Source: a virus
IMG/VR virus record: IMGVR_UViG_3300028909_000024
Span: 1 to 62,609 of that record
Length of the DNA stretch: 62,609 nucleotides
Strand: one strand, 5' to 3'
Made by a program: the position numbers and the translations under genes. Below, piece after piece: positions 1 to 7,950 of the stretch. Numbering within the stretch: position 1 is the first letter of the stretch; each line of letters begins with the position of its first letter. The notes beneath the pieces are model-generated. The model saw only the letters and a program-made list of their open reading frames with translations. It searched no databases and had not been told where the DNA came from.

Positions 1-157
1 TTGCGACAGTTCAGGGGTTTGGTGTGGCTCTGACCTCTGGAACCTCAGCGACCATAACCTCAATGGGCCTAACCCCAGGTGACTGGGATGTCACAGGTGT
101 GGGGTTGGTCACGCCAAGTGGCGGAGCGACGATCTCTAACTTTGCGTCCAGCACATC
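1..157. repeat. Left copy of the terminal overlap (same as 62453-62609)
   Basis: The first 157 bases repeat the last 157 bases of the window, with a single difference (C at 127, T at 62579). Removing one copy leaves a unit of 62,452 bp. The spike reading frame passes through the join without a break, so this is the overlap of a circular or circularly permuted sequence. It seems too short for a packaged direct terminal repeat, although that is not excluded. Confidence 0.9.
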
Positions 158-356
158 AACGGCGAGTAGTGTCCTGGGCGCTTTCCCCTATGCCGCCATC
201 ATGAGCGCCAGCACGACGGGCCAGATGTCTGCGGCGCTGCCGACACGGCGCGTAAGCGTTTCGGCGTTCACGACGATCTATCTTGTGACCCAAGCTAGCT
301 TCAGCGGGGGCACCGTCAATGGCGCTGGGTATCTCTATGCGAGGCGCGTGAGATGA
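1..356 (+). CDS. C-terminal end of the beta-helix tailspike that begins at 60694
   Basis: This is the last part of the spike gene starting at 60694. Joined across the circle, 60694-62452 plus 1-356 gives 2,115 bases, an uninterrupted 704-residue protein. Reading begins at base 3 in the frame of the right-hand copy. The visible residues are rich in Gly, Ser, Thr and Ala with alternating short strands and end in YLYARRVR, typical of a trimerising C-terminal domain of a phage spike. It is followed by the tail adaptor gene. The partial start reflects only the arbitrary contig break. Confidence 0.88.
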   Translation, partial: ATVQGFGVALTSGTSATITSMGLTPGDWDVTGVGLVTPSGGATISNFASSTSTASSVLGAFPYAAIMSASTTGQMSAALPTRRVSVSAFTTIYLVTQASFSGGTVNGAGYLYARRVR

Positions 357-399
357 TCACGGGCGCCGTCATTTTCCAAACCACATAGGAGGCTGCGGG

Positions 400-1374
400 A
401 TGGCTGCGCCCACTATTTCCACGGCTTCCAGCTTCAACATGACGCGGGACAAGATTTGCCAGCGGGCATTGCGTCTTCTGCAAGCGATTGAGGCCGGGGA
501 AACGCCTGGTGCCGATCTGATGGCGACCGCCGTTGAAGCCCTAAACGCTTGGACCAAAGAGCAGCAGGCGACGGGCCTGCATCTGTGGACGGAAACTGAG
601 GGTGTCGTCATCCCTGTGCCCGGTCAGAATTCCTATGCCCTTGGCACCGGAACGCCAGATATGGCCGTCAACGGACCTCTGTATGGGGTTCTGTCGGCCG
701 GGAACGCAGCGGGGAGCACGGTAATCAATCTGGTGGCCCCTCCAGGCACCGTGGATGGCGATACACTGGCTATCTTGTCTGCGGCCGGGCAGTTCACGCT
801 TTCAACCATTACCGCCATTGGCGCATCCACCGTGACGATTGCTGCGCCGGGGCTTTTGGTGGCCGCTAACCAAAATGCCCCCGTCCTGACATGGCATTCG
901 ACGGCGACGATGAGCCGACCCCTGCGTGTTTTGTCGCTGCGCCGATACAATCTGCAGAGCAAGATCAACGTTCCGCTCATGCCGCTTGCCCGGCTGGATT
1001 TCCGCGGCCTGCCGAACCAGCAGCAGCCGGGCGTCATCAATTCGTGGTTCTATGACCCCCAGCTTACCTTTGGCCGTCTGTGGCTCTGGCTCTCACCTCA
1101 GAACCCCATCGGGGATGTCTGCAATATCACCTATATGCGGCCACTGAATGATTGGACCAACCCCAGCAATATCGGGGATTTTCCGCAAGAATGGCTGTCC
1201 TGCATCGCCTATAATCTTGCGGTCGAGATGCTGCCAGAATTTGGTGTTCCGACCACGCAAGCGCAATTACTGATCCAGATGGCGGCCCAAAAGCTTGATA
1301 TCTGCCAGGGCTTCGATAAGGAGCCCGAAAGCGTTTTCTTTGGCTATGCGTCTGAGCCGGGGTTCTTCCGCTAA
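400..1374 (+). CDS. Head-tail adaptor / tail completion protein (P22 gp4-like)
   Basis: A 324-residue protein preceded by a strong ribosome site (AGGAGG, 9 bases before ATG). The N-terminal helical part (TRDKICQRALRLLQAIEAGE) resembles the P22 gp4-type adaptors that sit below the portal. A middle segment of roughly residues 95-170 is rich in Val, Thr and Ala like a beta-sandwich insertion, and the C-terminal region returns to helices with conserved aromatic residues. The stop codon overlaps the start of the gp10-like gene, the same gene order as in P22-type tails. Assignment to the adaptor family is by sequence style and position and is not certain. Confidence 0.65.
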   Translation: MAAPTISTASSFNMTRDKICQRALRLLQAIEAGETPGADLMATAVEALNAWTKEQQATGLHLWTETEGVVIPVPGQNSYALGTGTPDMAVNGPLYGVLSAGNAAGSTVINLVAPPGTVDGDTLAILSAAGQFTLSTITAIGASTVTIAAPGLLVAANQNAPVLTWHSTATMSRPLRVLSLRRYNLQSKINVPLMPLARLDFRGLPNQQQPGVINSWFYDPQLTFGRLWLWLSPQNPIGDVCNITYMRPLNDWTNPSNIGDFPQEWLSCIAYNLAVEMLPEFGVPTTQAQLLIQMAAQKLDICQGFDKEPESVFFGYASEPGFFR

Positions 1375-3053
1375 TGGGCATGCAGCAAATTCCGTTTGTG
1401 CCGATGCAGGGAAAATCCCGGTCAAGCACGCTTGATGCTCAGGTTTGCATCAACTTCTTTGCCGAACAGGCGCCGAGCAAGGATGCGGAAAGCGAGGTCA
1501 TGGCGGTCGGGGTGCCTGGCCTGAAGGTCTTTTCAAGCCTTTCCACTGGCCCTATACGCGCCTTCCATATCGTCAATGACCTGCTTTACGTCGTGAGCGG
1601 ACCCGGACTGTTCAGCCTCAGCAAAACTGGGGTTGTGTCTGATTGTGGGACTGGGATTGCCGGTTCCAGCGTGGTCAATGTGGCGGATAATGGCCAACAA
1701 ATCCTCATCGTCAACGGTCAGGAGGGCTACCTCTACCAGATCAGCACAAACACCCTGACCCAGATCGGCCCAAATACGGTCATTGACGTGCAGATTTCGT
1801 CGGAGGCTGTGCCTGGTGACGAAGCTCTTAATATCACGGTAACCACGACAAATCAGACTGTCGAAAATATCACTATTCCATCAGACATTACTGGCCCTGG
1901 CATTCCACCAGGGACGTCGATACTTTCAGTTTCAGGAAATATCCTGAATATTTCAGCGCCAATTACCCAGGATTTGCCAGTTGGAACGGCTTTGGTTGTA
2001 ACAGTGATTGGTACGAACGCCTTTTACCCGGCAAAGACGGTGACATTTATTGACGGATATTTTGTCCTAGAGCGCACTGGCACGGCGGAGTTTTTCTATA
2101 GCGGTCTCTACAATGGTGCGACCTATAACGGGCTGGACTATGCGACCAAGGAAAGCAATTCGGACTTTTTGCAGGGCGTCATCAATCTCCATCAGCTTCT
2201 GATCCTGATCGGCGAGCGCACGTCTGAGCTTTGGTATGATTCGGGAACCACGGATGCGCCGTTTTCACCCTACACCAGTTCAGCGATCCAGCGCGGGACC
2301 GCAGCGCCTTACAGCATCGTCCTTGAGGACAATGCGATTTTCTTTCTGGGCGATGACCTGATTTTCTACCGGTTTCAGACCTATTTGCCCGTGCGCATAA
2401 GCACGCATGTTGAGGAATCGGTCTGGGCTTCCTACGGCAGCTATGCCGATGCATTCGCCTTTGTGACGATCTGGCAGGGGCACAAGTTCATCAATCTCAC
2501 ATTCCCGTCGGCGCCCGGCGATCAGCCACGGACATGGGTCTTCGATATCGCCACATCCCTCTGGCATGTGCGGGATAGCGTGGATCAAGACAATGTCAGC
2601 ATGGCCAGATGGCGTGGAAATGCAGGGATTATGTATTTCGGTCAGACCCTTATCGGGGACTGCGTCAACGGAAATGTGGGCGTTTGGGACTACGACACGT
2701 TCACCGAATACGGAAATACGATCGTCGGGCAGGTTAGTTCGCCGCCTATCCATAAAAACCGGCGCCGGATCTTCATGCGGGCTCTGGAAGTCTACATGGA
2801 AAGCGGGACGGGGCTCCAGGAGGGCGAAGGGTCTGACCCGCAGATCTATCTGGATTACAGCGATGATGGCGGCAAGACGTGGTCTGCGCGGAAATTGCCG
2901 CAATCCTTTGGCCCACAAGGGCAATACAAGAAGCGTTGCCGGTGGCTGCGCCTAGGCCAAGCACGCACGCGGACCCTTCGATTGACGATCACAGATCCGG
3001 TCAGGCGCAACATCATTGGCGCCTACCTTGATGTCCAAGCAGGAGAATCATAA
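1374..3053 (+). CDS. Packaged-DNA stabilisation protein / tail hub (P22 gp10-like)
   Basis: A 559-residue protein starting inside the stop codon of the preceding gene (TAATG). The N-terminus (VPMQGKSRSSTLDAQVCINF) and the C-terminal pattern (RCRWLRLGQARTRTLRLTIT) match the style of the P22 gp10 family, which closes the portal channel and holds packaged DNA in the capsid. The middle contains repeated short motifs with Tyr and Trp, as in a beta-propeller-like hub. Residues about 135-215 look like an inserted Ig-like segment (many Thr, Val and Ile). It lies between the adaptor and ejection proteins, consistent with a tail-hub role. Confidence 0.8.
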   Translation: MGMQQIPFVPMQGKSRSSTLDAQVCINFFAEQAPSKDAESEVMAVGVPGLKVFSSLSTGPIRAFHIVNDLLYVVSGPGLFSLSKTGVVSDCGTGIAGSSVVNVADNGQQILIVNGQEGYLYQISTNTLTQIGPNTVIDVQISSEAVPGDEALNITVTTTNQTVENITIPSDITGPGIPPGTSILSVSGNILNISAPITQDLPVGTALVVTVIGTNAFYPAKTVTFIDGYFVLERTGTAEFFYSGLYNGATYNGLDYATKESNSDFLQGVINLHQLLILIGERTSELWYDSGTTDAPFSPYTSSAIQRGTAAPYSIVLEDNAIFFLGDDLIFYRFQTYLPVRISTHVEESVWASYGSYADAFAFVTIWQGHKFINLTFPSAPGDQPRTWVFDIATSLWHVRDSVDQDNVSMARWRGNAGIMYFGQTLIGDCVNGNVGVWDYDTFTEYGNTIVGQVSSPPIHKNRRRIFMRALEVYMESGTGLQEGEGSDPQIYLDYSDDGGKTWSARKLPQSFGPQGQYKKRCRWLRLGQARTRTLRLTITDPVRRNIIGAYLDVQAGES

Positions 3054-3056
3054 TCC

Positions 3057-3326
3057 ATGGCCACAAACACGGGACTGACCCTCCCGCCGCTGCAAAGCAT
3101 CCAGTTCATCGACCCATCCTCCGGTCAATTGACCCCGATGGGCCTCACTGCTTTGCAGAAGATCGTAACGGCCATCCAAGCGCTTCAGGATGGCACCGTT
3201 CTGCCGGCGTATTTCCCCACGCCCACAAGCACGAGCTGCGCCAATGATGGAGCGGCAGAGGCTATTGGTGTGAAGGTCGGCCAGCTTTACCGCAATGGCT
3301 CAGTCATTCAGGAGCGCATCATCTGA
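3057..3326 (+). CDS. Small putative virion protein, 89 aa
   Basis: An 89-residue protein starting three bases after the gp10-like gene and overlapping the next start by one base (TGATG). It has a Pro-rich N-terminus (TLPPLQSIQFIDPSSGQLTP), a short helix, and a C-terminus resembling small phage tail-associated proteins (VGQLYRNGSVIQERII). Tight coupling to tail genes suggests a minor structural or tail assembly role. I do not recognise a specific family. Confidence 0.6.
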   Translation: MATNTGLTLPPLQSIQFIDPSSGQLTPMGLTALQKIVTAIQALQDGTVLPAYFPTPTSTSCANDGAAEAIGVKVGQLYRNGSVIQERII

Positions 3327-3877
3327 TGTCCGAGTTTCTTAAACTCGCTTCTGGCTTGGATGTGTCGTCTTTGGCCTTGGAAATTCATCGCCAACCCGAA
3401 CTCTGGGATCAAAACCCCACGCGCCGCACGTTCGAGAACACTCCACATGCCGACATGACGGACATATGGATCAGGTTCAGAGCTGAGGAAGAATTGCGCA
3501 GTCTGGAAGACCACAAGACCGAGCATCGCTGTGTTTTTTGGCCTGCGTGGTATGCCCTGCCGTCGTTACGTCCCCTCGTCTTTGGTATGATGACGAAGGT
3601 GCAGGCTACCGAACTTGGATCAGTGCTTGTGACCCGCTTGCCGCAGGGGGGCACGATCAAGACCCATACCGATGCAGGGGCATGGGCGCCGGAATTCTTC
3701 AACATGAAGCTGCACCTGATCCTGTCGGGGCAAGCGATCGTCACGTGCCTTGAGGAAAGCCAAGTTTTTGGGAAGGGTGACCTCTTCACCTTCGACAATC
3801 TCAAACTGCATTCGGTCGAGAACCATTGGCCGGAAGACCGAATAGCGCTGATCGTCTCCATGAGGGTTGAGGCATGA
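3326..3877 (+). CDS. 2-oxoglutarate/Fe(II) oxygenase, aspartyl/asparaginyl beta-hydroxylase type
   Basis: A 183-residue protein with the features of the Asp/Asn beta-hydroxylase-like double-stranded beta-helix: an HTD triad (His114, Asp116) in GGTIKTHTDAGAW, a distal iron-ligand His162 in FDNLKLHSVENH, and a later Arg (DRIALIVSMR) suited to binding 2-oxoglutarate. The core beta-strand segment FFNMKLHLILSG lies between them. Members hydroxylate protein side chains using O2 and 2-oxoglutarate; the substrate here is unknown. It starts within the stop of the preceding tail gene and overlaps the next gene by four bases, so it is co-translated with virion genes. A virion protein or host protein could be the target, which is inference. 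Confidence 0.78.
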   Translation: MSEFLKLASGLDVSSLALEIHRQPELWDQNPTRRTFENTPHADMTDIWIRFRAEEELRSLEDHKTEHRCVFWPAWYALPSLRPLVFGMMTKVQATELGSVLVTRLPQGGTIKTHTDAGAWAPEFFNMKLHLILSGQAIVTCLEESQVFGKGDLFTFDNLKLHSVENHWPEDRIALIVSMRVEA

Positions 3878-4203
3878 GCGTTGTTCGTAATCTCTCTGGG
3901 GGGGGTATCGCATTCTGGTGTCCAGGCTGTGAAGATACCCATCAGGTCAATTCTCAGCCGGAAAGGTCGCGATGGGCATATAACGGTAACCCTGCAAAGC
4001 CGACATTTTCACCTTCTATCTTGGTAACCTATCAGGACTTGAGCGGGGACGGTCAGCATGAGAGGTGCCATTCCTTCGTCACGGATGGTCGCATTCAGTT
4101 CCTAAGCGATTGCACGCATAAACTTGTCGGCCAAACCGTTGATCTGCCGCAATGGCCATACGCGCCAGGCACTTATGGTGGCATAGAGGAACCAGAAGCA
4201 TGA
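3874..4203 (+). CDS. Small phage protein of the DUF6527 type, 109 aa
   Basis: A 109-residue protein with the pattern of a widespread phage family: an N-terminal CPGC knuckle followed by His (FWCPGCEDTHQV), then PAKPTFSPSILVTY, and a C-terminal block CHSFVTDGRIQFLSDCTHKL with two Cys and two His. The four Cys and nearby His could bind one metal. It is coupled by four-base overlaps to the oxygenase upstream and the cupin downstream. Function unknown; such genes often sit among tail or lysis genes. Confidence 0.68.
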   Translation: MSVVRNLSGGGIAFWCPGCEDTHQVNSQPERSRWAYNGNPAKPTFSPSILVTYQDLSGDGQHERCHSFVTDGRIQFLSDCTHKLVGQTVDLPQWPYAPGTYGGIEEPEA

Positions 4204-4586
4204 ATCGGCCCTGCGATACTTGCGGTGGGGCCTTGGATGGCCGCTGCTATGTTCGGTCGGGAAATCAGCCTGAGACCATGGAATTTGTGGTCGATGGCAT
4301 GTGGATCAACCAAGTGACTTTAAAGGGCAAAGACTTGGCCCTTCCTCAGCATAGCCACAAATTTGAGCACCTCAGCGCGATTACGCGAGGAAGCGTTAGG
4401 GTTATCTGCGAAGGAATGCCTGATCGAGAATTCACTGCAACAGATGTCCCAGCTATGGTCAGAATTCCTGCAAACGCTAAACATCTGTTCATTACCCTCA
4501 GTGATGAGGTAACTATCCTTTGCCTACACAGAATTGACCGCACTGGCGCTGTGGAGATTGCTGAAGAGCATCACATTGTGGAGTAA
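4200..4586 (+). CDS. Cupin-fold protein with an N-terminal zinc knuckle, 128 aa
   Basis: The start chosen is the ATG that overlaps the preceding stop (ATGA), giving 128 residues. An N-terminal CDTCGG knuckle with a further Cys may bind zinc. The remainder looks like a small cupin barrel: His-rich LPQHSHKFEHLSAITRGSVRV, then a PANAKHLFITL strand. The clustered His residues (HSHKFEH) could be metal ligands. Third member of a compact, translationally coupled cassette with the oxygenase and the DUF6527-like protein. Enzymatic or binding role unknown. Confidence 0.6.
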   Translation: MNRPCDTCGGALDGRCYVRSGNQPETMEFVVDGMWINQVTLKGKDLALPQHSHKFEHLSAITRGSVRVICEGMPDREFTATDVPAMVRIPANAKHLFITLSDEVTILCLHRIDRTGAVEIAEEHHIVE

Positions 4587-4591
4587 ATCCA

Positions 4592-5602
4592 GTGCCGTTC
4601 GCCGCTGTAGGAGCCGCTGCTGCCGCCGTAACTGCCGGAACGCAGATTTATGGTGCAGTTTCGGCGGGGAATAACTCGTCAGGATCTGCACTAGAGGCAG
4701 CCAAGATTCAAGCCCAAGCGGAGCAGAACGCTGAGGATATTGCGTCTCAAAACGCAGATCAAACGTCGCTGATTACTCAGCAAAATCAGCAGGCCAGCAC
4801 CGCAGCGGCAAACCAATACTACAACACCGCCTCGTCTAACCTTACGCCTGCCATTTCGACTGGCAATTCTGCGCTCTATTCGCTGGCTAACCTGTATGGT
4901 TTGAACGGCACAAGCGGCACGGCGGCGGCCAATCAGACAACGGCAGGGCAGGCACTACAGCAGCTTCAGGGGCTTTCTGGCATCGGGGGCGCAAGTTCAG
5001 CATCTGCCTTCAACAATGCCTATTCGGCGTTTCAGAACAGCCCCACATACCAGTTTGCAGCTCAGCAGGGATCGCAGGCTTTGGATCGCTCGGCCGCATC
5101 CACAGGAACGCTTCTTTCCGGCGGACAGATCAAAGCTGCTGAAAGCTATGGCTCAGGTTTGGCCAGCCAGGGGCTGTCTCAATACACATCGAACCTGCAA
5201 AACCTTTACAGCGGGCAGGTTTCTGGGTTGCAGAACCTGGGTTCGACGGGCGAAAGCGCGGCATCAACACTCGGCAGTCTTGGCTCTCAAGCGGCTGGGA
5301 CAATCGCTGGTGTGAATAACAGCGCATCCAGCACGATTGGATCTGCCCTTTCCAGCGCTTCCAGCGCGGAAACGAATGCCGCTCAGAATTCCGGGACCGC
5401 TCAGGCATCCGGTGTCCTTGGATCGTCTCAAGCCCAAAACACAGAATTGGCTAATTCATTGGCCTCTTTGACCGGCAACAACAGCAGCTACTCTAACAGC
5501 AATGCGTTGGGGTCAATCCTTGGGGGCGTTTCCAGCTTGTTTGGAAGCAGCGGAAGCAGTGGCCTAGCGTCTACCGGAAATACGGGTTGGGTAACCACAT
5601 GA
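4592..5602 (+). CDS. DNA transfer (ejection) protein, P22 gp7-like
   Basis: A 336-residue protein with a GTG start preceded by GGAG. The Ala-rich hydrophobic N-terminus (AAVGAAAAAVTAG) is followed by a long low-complexity region of Ala, Ser, Gln, Asn and Gly with almost no charge, predicted helical. This is typical of P22 gp7/gp20-type ejection proteins, which leave the virion with the DNA and line the path through the envelope. The stop overlaps the next ejection gene. The exact counterpart in P22 cannot be fixed by eye. Confidence 0.72.
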   Translation: MPFAAVGAAAAAVTAGTQIYGAVSAGNNSSGSALEAAKIQAQAEQNAEDIASQNADQTSLITQQNQQASTAAANQYYNTASSNLTPAISTGNSALYSLANLYGLNGTSGTAAANQTTAGQALQQLQGLSGIGGASSASAFNNAYSAFQNSPTYQFAAQQGSQALDRSAASTGTLLSGGQIKAAESYGSGLASQGLSQYTSNLQNLYSGQVSGLQNLGSTGESAASTLGSLGSQAAGTIAGVNNSASSTIGSALSSASSAETNAAQNSGTAQASGVLGSSQAQNTELANSLASLTGNNSSYSNSNALGSILGGVSSLFGSSGSSGLASTGNTGWVTT

Positions 5603-7950
5603 GCGATTTCACGATTGAGCAAAGCCAGCCGCAATACAATCCGTGGACGCCGCTTGAGGCGATGGGGTCAATTGCCCAGCAGAATAATGCGGTTCAGCAG
5701 GGGCAGATTCAGAACCAAGGCAGCTTGCTGAACCTGCAACTTCAGAAGGCTCGGCTTCAGCCAATTCTATCAGCGTTGCAAGGTTACCAGTCCCAACTGC
5801 CCCCGCAGCAACCTGGGAACGGGTCTGCACTTGCAACGGCAAGCGCCCCAATTACGCCAGTGGGATCGGCTCCATTGGGTGCAGCAGGCGCTTCTGGGGC
5901 TGCTGCTCCAGGTGGCCCTGGCGGTGGACCGGGCATGGCGCCCGGCGGAAGCGCTTTGGCTGCCATGGGCGGTTCAGGTGCTGGTGGTTCTGCTCCTATG
6001 GGCGCATCGGGGGGCAGTCCCTCTACGGACGGTCTACCGCCCGGCCCAGGCGATCTCGCAGCCAGTCAGGTTGGGTTTCCCATGCCTGTCCTGCAATACG
6101 CATCGGCAGCGACCTCGCAAGATCCCTCGGGTGCATTGGCCAAAATTGCAGAGACGCGCCGTCAGTTGCTCTATACCGGGGCAGCCTCGGCCAATAGCCC
6201 AGAGGCATGGAATTCGTTTGTGATGAGCGCCTACCAGAATGGGTGGGCGACCGCTGGGCAGACGCAGCAGCTTCTCAACCATTTTGAGTTGCAGCCTCGG
6301 GTTTTGCAGGCCATGGCAAGCCCGGACGAGAACCTGAAATATACCGGCGAGATTTCCGGTCAGGGTCTTGCTGTGGATGCCAATGGCAATCCAGTTCCGG
6401 GGGCTGCGCAAATCGCTGCGAGGGGTGATCTGGCTCAGGCTGACGCGGCCGGCAAGAATGCCGGTAACCTTCCGCTGGCGGGAACGATCGCGCAAGCGAC
6501 GGCTGCTGGCACGCAGGCTGGTGAATTGCCCTATGTGGGTCCGCGCGCTGCTGCGGCGGCCGGGGCAACGCTGCCCTATGATGTTACCAAAGCGCAGGCA
6601 GCCCCGTATTCGCTGCAACCCGGTGAAACGCGCATCAATCCAGCAATTCCAGGCATGCCCGATGGGTCTCTACCGCCCGGCGCCCCCGGCTCCGCGCCAT
6701 CGGGGCCGAACCCCAATAACCCTGGGAACCTCAAAAACCCTGGCGGCGTTGGTTTCCAGACCTTTGAAAGCCCCGTGGCGGGGCTTTTGGCCATGTCGGA
6801 CCAGTTGCAGCGCTATGGGCAGCGCGGGATCAATACGGTGGGCAGCATCGTGTCCACCTACGCACCATCGTCTGAGAACAACACGGCGGCTTATGCGGCA
6901 TCTGTCGCCAAATCGCTTGGCGTCGATCCGAATGCCCCGTTGAACTTGAATGACCCCAACATCCGGGCGCGCTTGGCTACAGCCATGCTGCAACAGGAAG
7001 GGAACTCGAAAGGTTTGGCCGCAGCCCTTGGCGGCGGCCCCGCACAAGCTGCTCCCGCACCGCAAGCGCAGTCTCTGGCTGTTCCTGCTCAAATCACCCC
7101 TGGTAGCGCAGACCAACTTCCTGGCGCAGCTCCTGCAGTTGGCCCTGTGGGGGCGGCAGTCGCTTCGCCAGCTGCTGCGCCCGCAATTGCGGCACCTGTG
7201 ACGCCCGCTCCCGCAGATCAAAATGCGGCGGCGCCAAGTGTTATCCCGCTCCCCGGTGGGGGAACATCCGTGCAGGCGCCAGCTCAGCCGCTGATTGATG
7301 TCGAGCAGGCAAAAGCGAACATCGGAGCTATGACCACCTACCGGCAGGGACTGCTCACCAACGCACAGGCGTCCGTGCAGCAGAATGCTGTTCTTGATCA
7401 GATGCAGCAGGAAGCTGGGGGCTTTACGCAGGGTGAATTCGCCGATGTGAAAGGCGCTGCCGGGTCTTACTTGGACGGGTTCGCAAAGACTTTTGGCGTC
7501 CCAGAATCGCAATCGTTCAGCCAAGGGGTGGGTGATTGGCAGGCTTTCAACAAGAACGCCGGCAATCTTGCCCGGTCGGCGGCCCATGAGTTGGGATCGC
7601 GCACGGGCGTTCAGGAACTGGCTATGATCCAGCGGACGCTGCCCAGCGACGAAACGTCCTCTCAGGGCTTTTCGATGGTTAAAAACCAATTGCAGGGCAT
7701 CAATGATTTTGCCATCGCGAAGTCTGCGGCATCTGCCAATTTCACGGGCAATCCGAACCAGTTTGAGGCAAATTGGAACGCCAATGTTTCGCCATCGGCG
7801 TTCATCATCAATCGGATGAGCCCGGCAGACTTTCAAGCGATGGCCGAGAAGCTAAAACAGACCCCCGAAGGGCTGCAAACCCTGAAGCAGATGCGCGATG
7901 AATACGCCTATGCGCAAAATCAGGGGCTGTTCAAAATGGTGCAACCCTAA
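5599..7950 (+). CDS. Virion ejection protein with structural-protein-P5-like domain
   Basis: A 783-residue protein; the ATG overlapping the previous stop (ATGA) is preferred to the TTG four codons upstream. N-terminal Gln-rich region, then a Pro/Gly/Ala-rich linker (about residues 75-150), a helical section, and at about residues 370-475 the domain beginning NPGNLKNPGGVGFQTF and containing YAPSSENNTAAY. That domain is widespread in phage virion and ejection proteins and often annotated structural protein P5; it may be peptidoglycan-related but its activity is unproven. A second Pro/Ala-rich linker separates it from a C-terminal helical domain. Likely ejected with DNA. Confidence 0.65.
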   Translation: MSDFTIEQSQPQYNPWTPLEAMGSIAQQNNAVQQGQIQNQGSLLNLQLQKARLQPILSALQGYQSQLPPQQPGNGSALATASAPITPVGSAPLGAAGASGAAAPGGPGGGPGMAPGGSALAAMGGSGAGGSAPMGASGGSPSTDGLPPGPGDLAASQVGFPMPVLQYASAATSQDPSGALAKIAETRRQLLYTGAASANSPEAWNSFVMSAYQNGWATAGQTQQLLNHFELQPRVLQAMASPDENLKYTGEISGQGLAVDANGNPVPGAAQIAARGDLAQADAAGKNAGNLPLAGTIAQATAAGTQAGELPYVGPRAAAAAGATLPYDVTKAQAAPYSLQPGETRINPAIPGMPDGSLPPGAPGSAPSGPNPNNPGNLKNPGGVGFQTFESPVAGLLAMSDQLQRYGQRGINTVGSIVSTYAPSSENNTAAYAASVAKSLGVDPNAPLNLNDPNIRARLATAMLQQEGNSKGLAAALGGGPAQAAPAPQAQSLAVPAQITPGSADQLPGAAPAVGPVGAAVASPAAAPAIAAPVTPAPADQNAAAPSVIPLPGGGTSVQAPAQPLIDVEQAKANIGAMTTYRQGLLTNAQASVQQNAVLDQMQQEAGGFTQGEFADVKGAAGSYLDGFAKTFGVPESQSFSQGVGDWQAFNKNAGNLARSAAHELGSRTGVQELAMIQRTLPSDETSSQGFSMVKNQLQGINDFAIAKSAASANFTGNPNQFEANWNANVSPSAFIINRMSPADFQAMAEKLKQTPEGLQTLKQMRDEYAYAQNQGLFKMVQP

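Noticed and set aside
1-157. Direct terminal repeats for packaging
   Set aside because: 157 bases is possible for a short repeat, but the overlap lies inside a gene, fits an assembly join of a circular map, and contains a mismatch; headful packaging is more likely for this P22-like gene set.
6670-7836. Long leftward ORF (388 codons) opposite the P5-like ejection gene
   Set aside because: Cys/Arg-rich nonsense-like sequence antisense to a convincing gene; no promoter or ribosome site.
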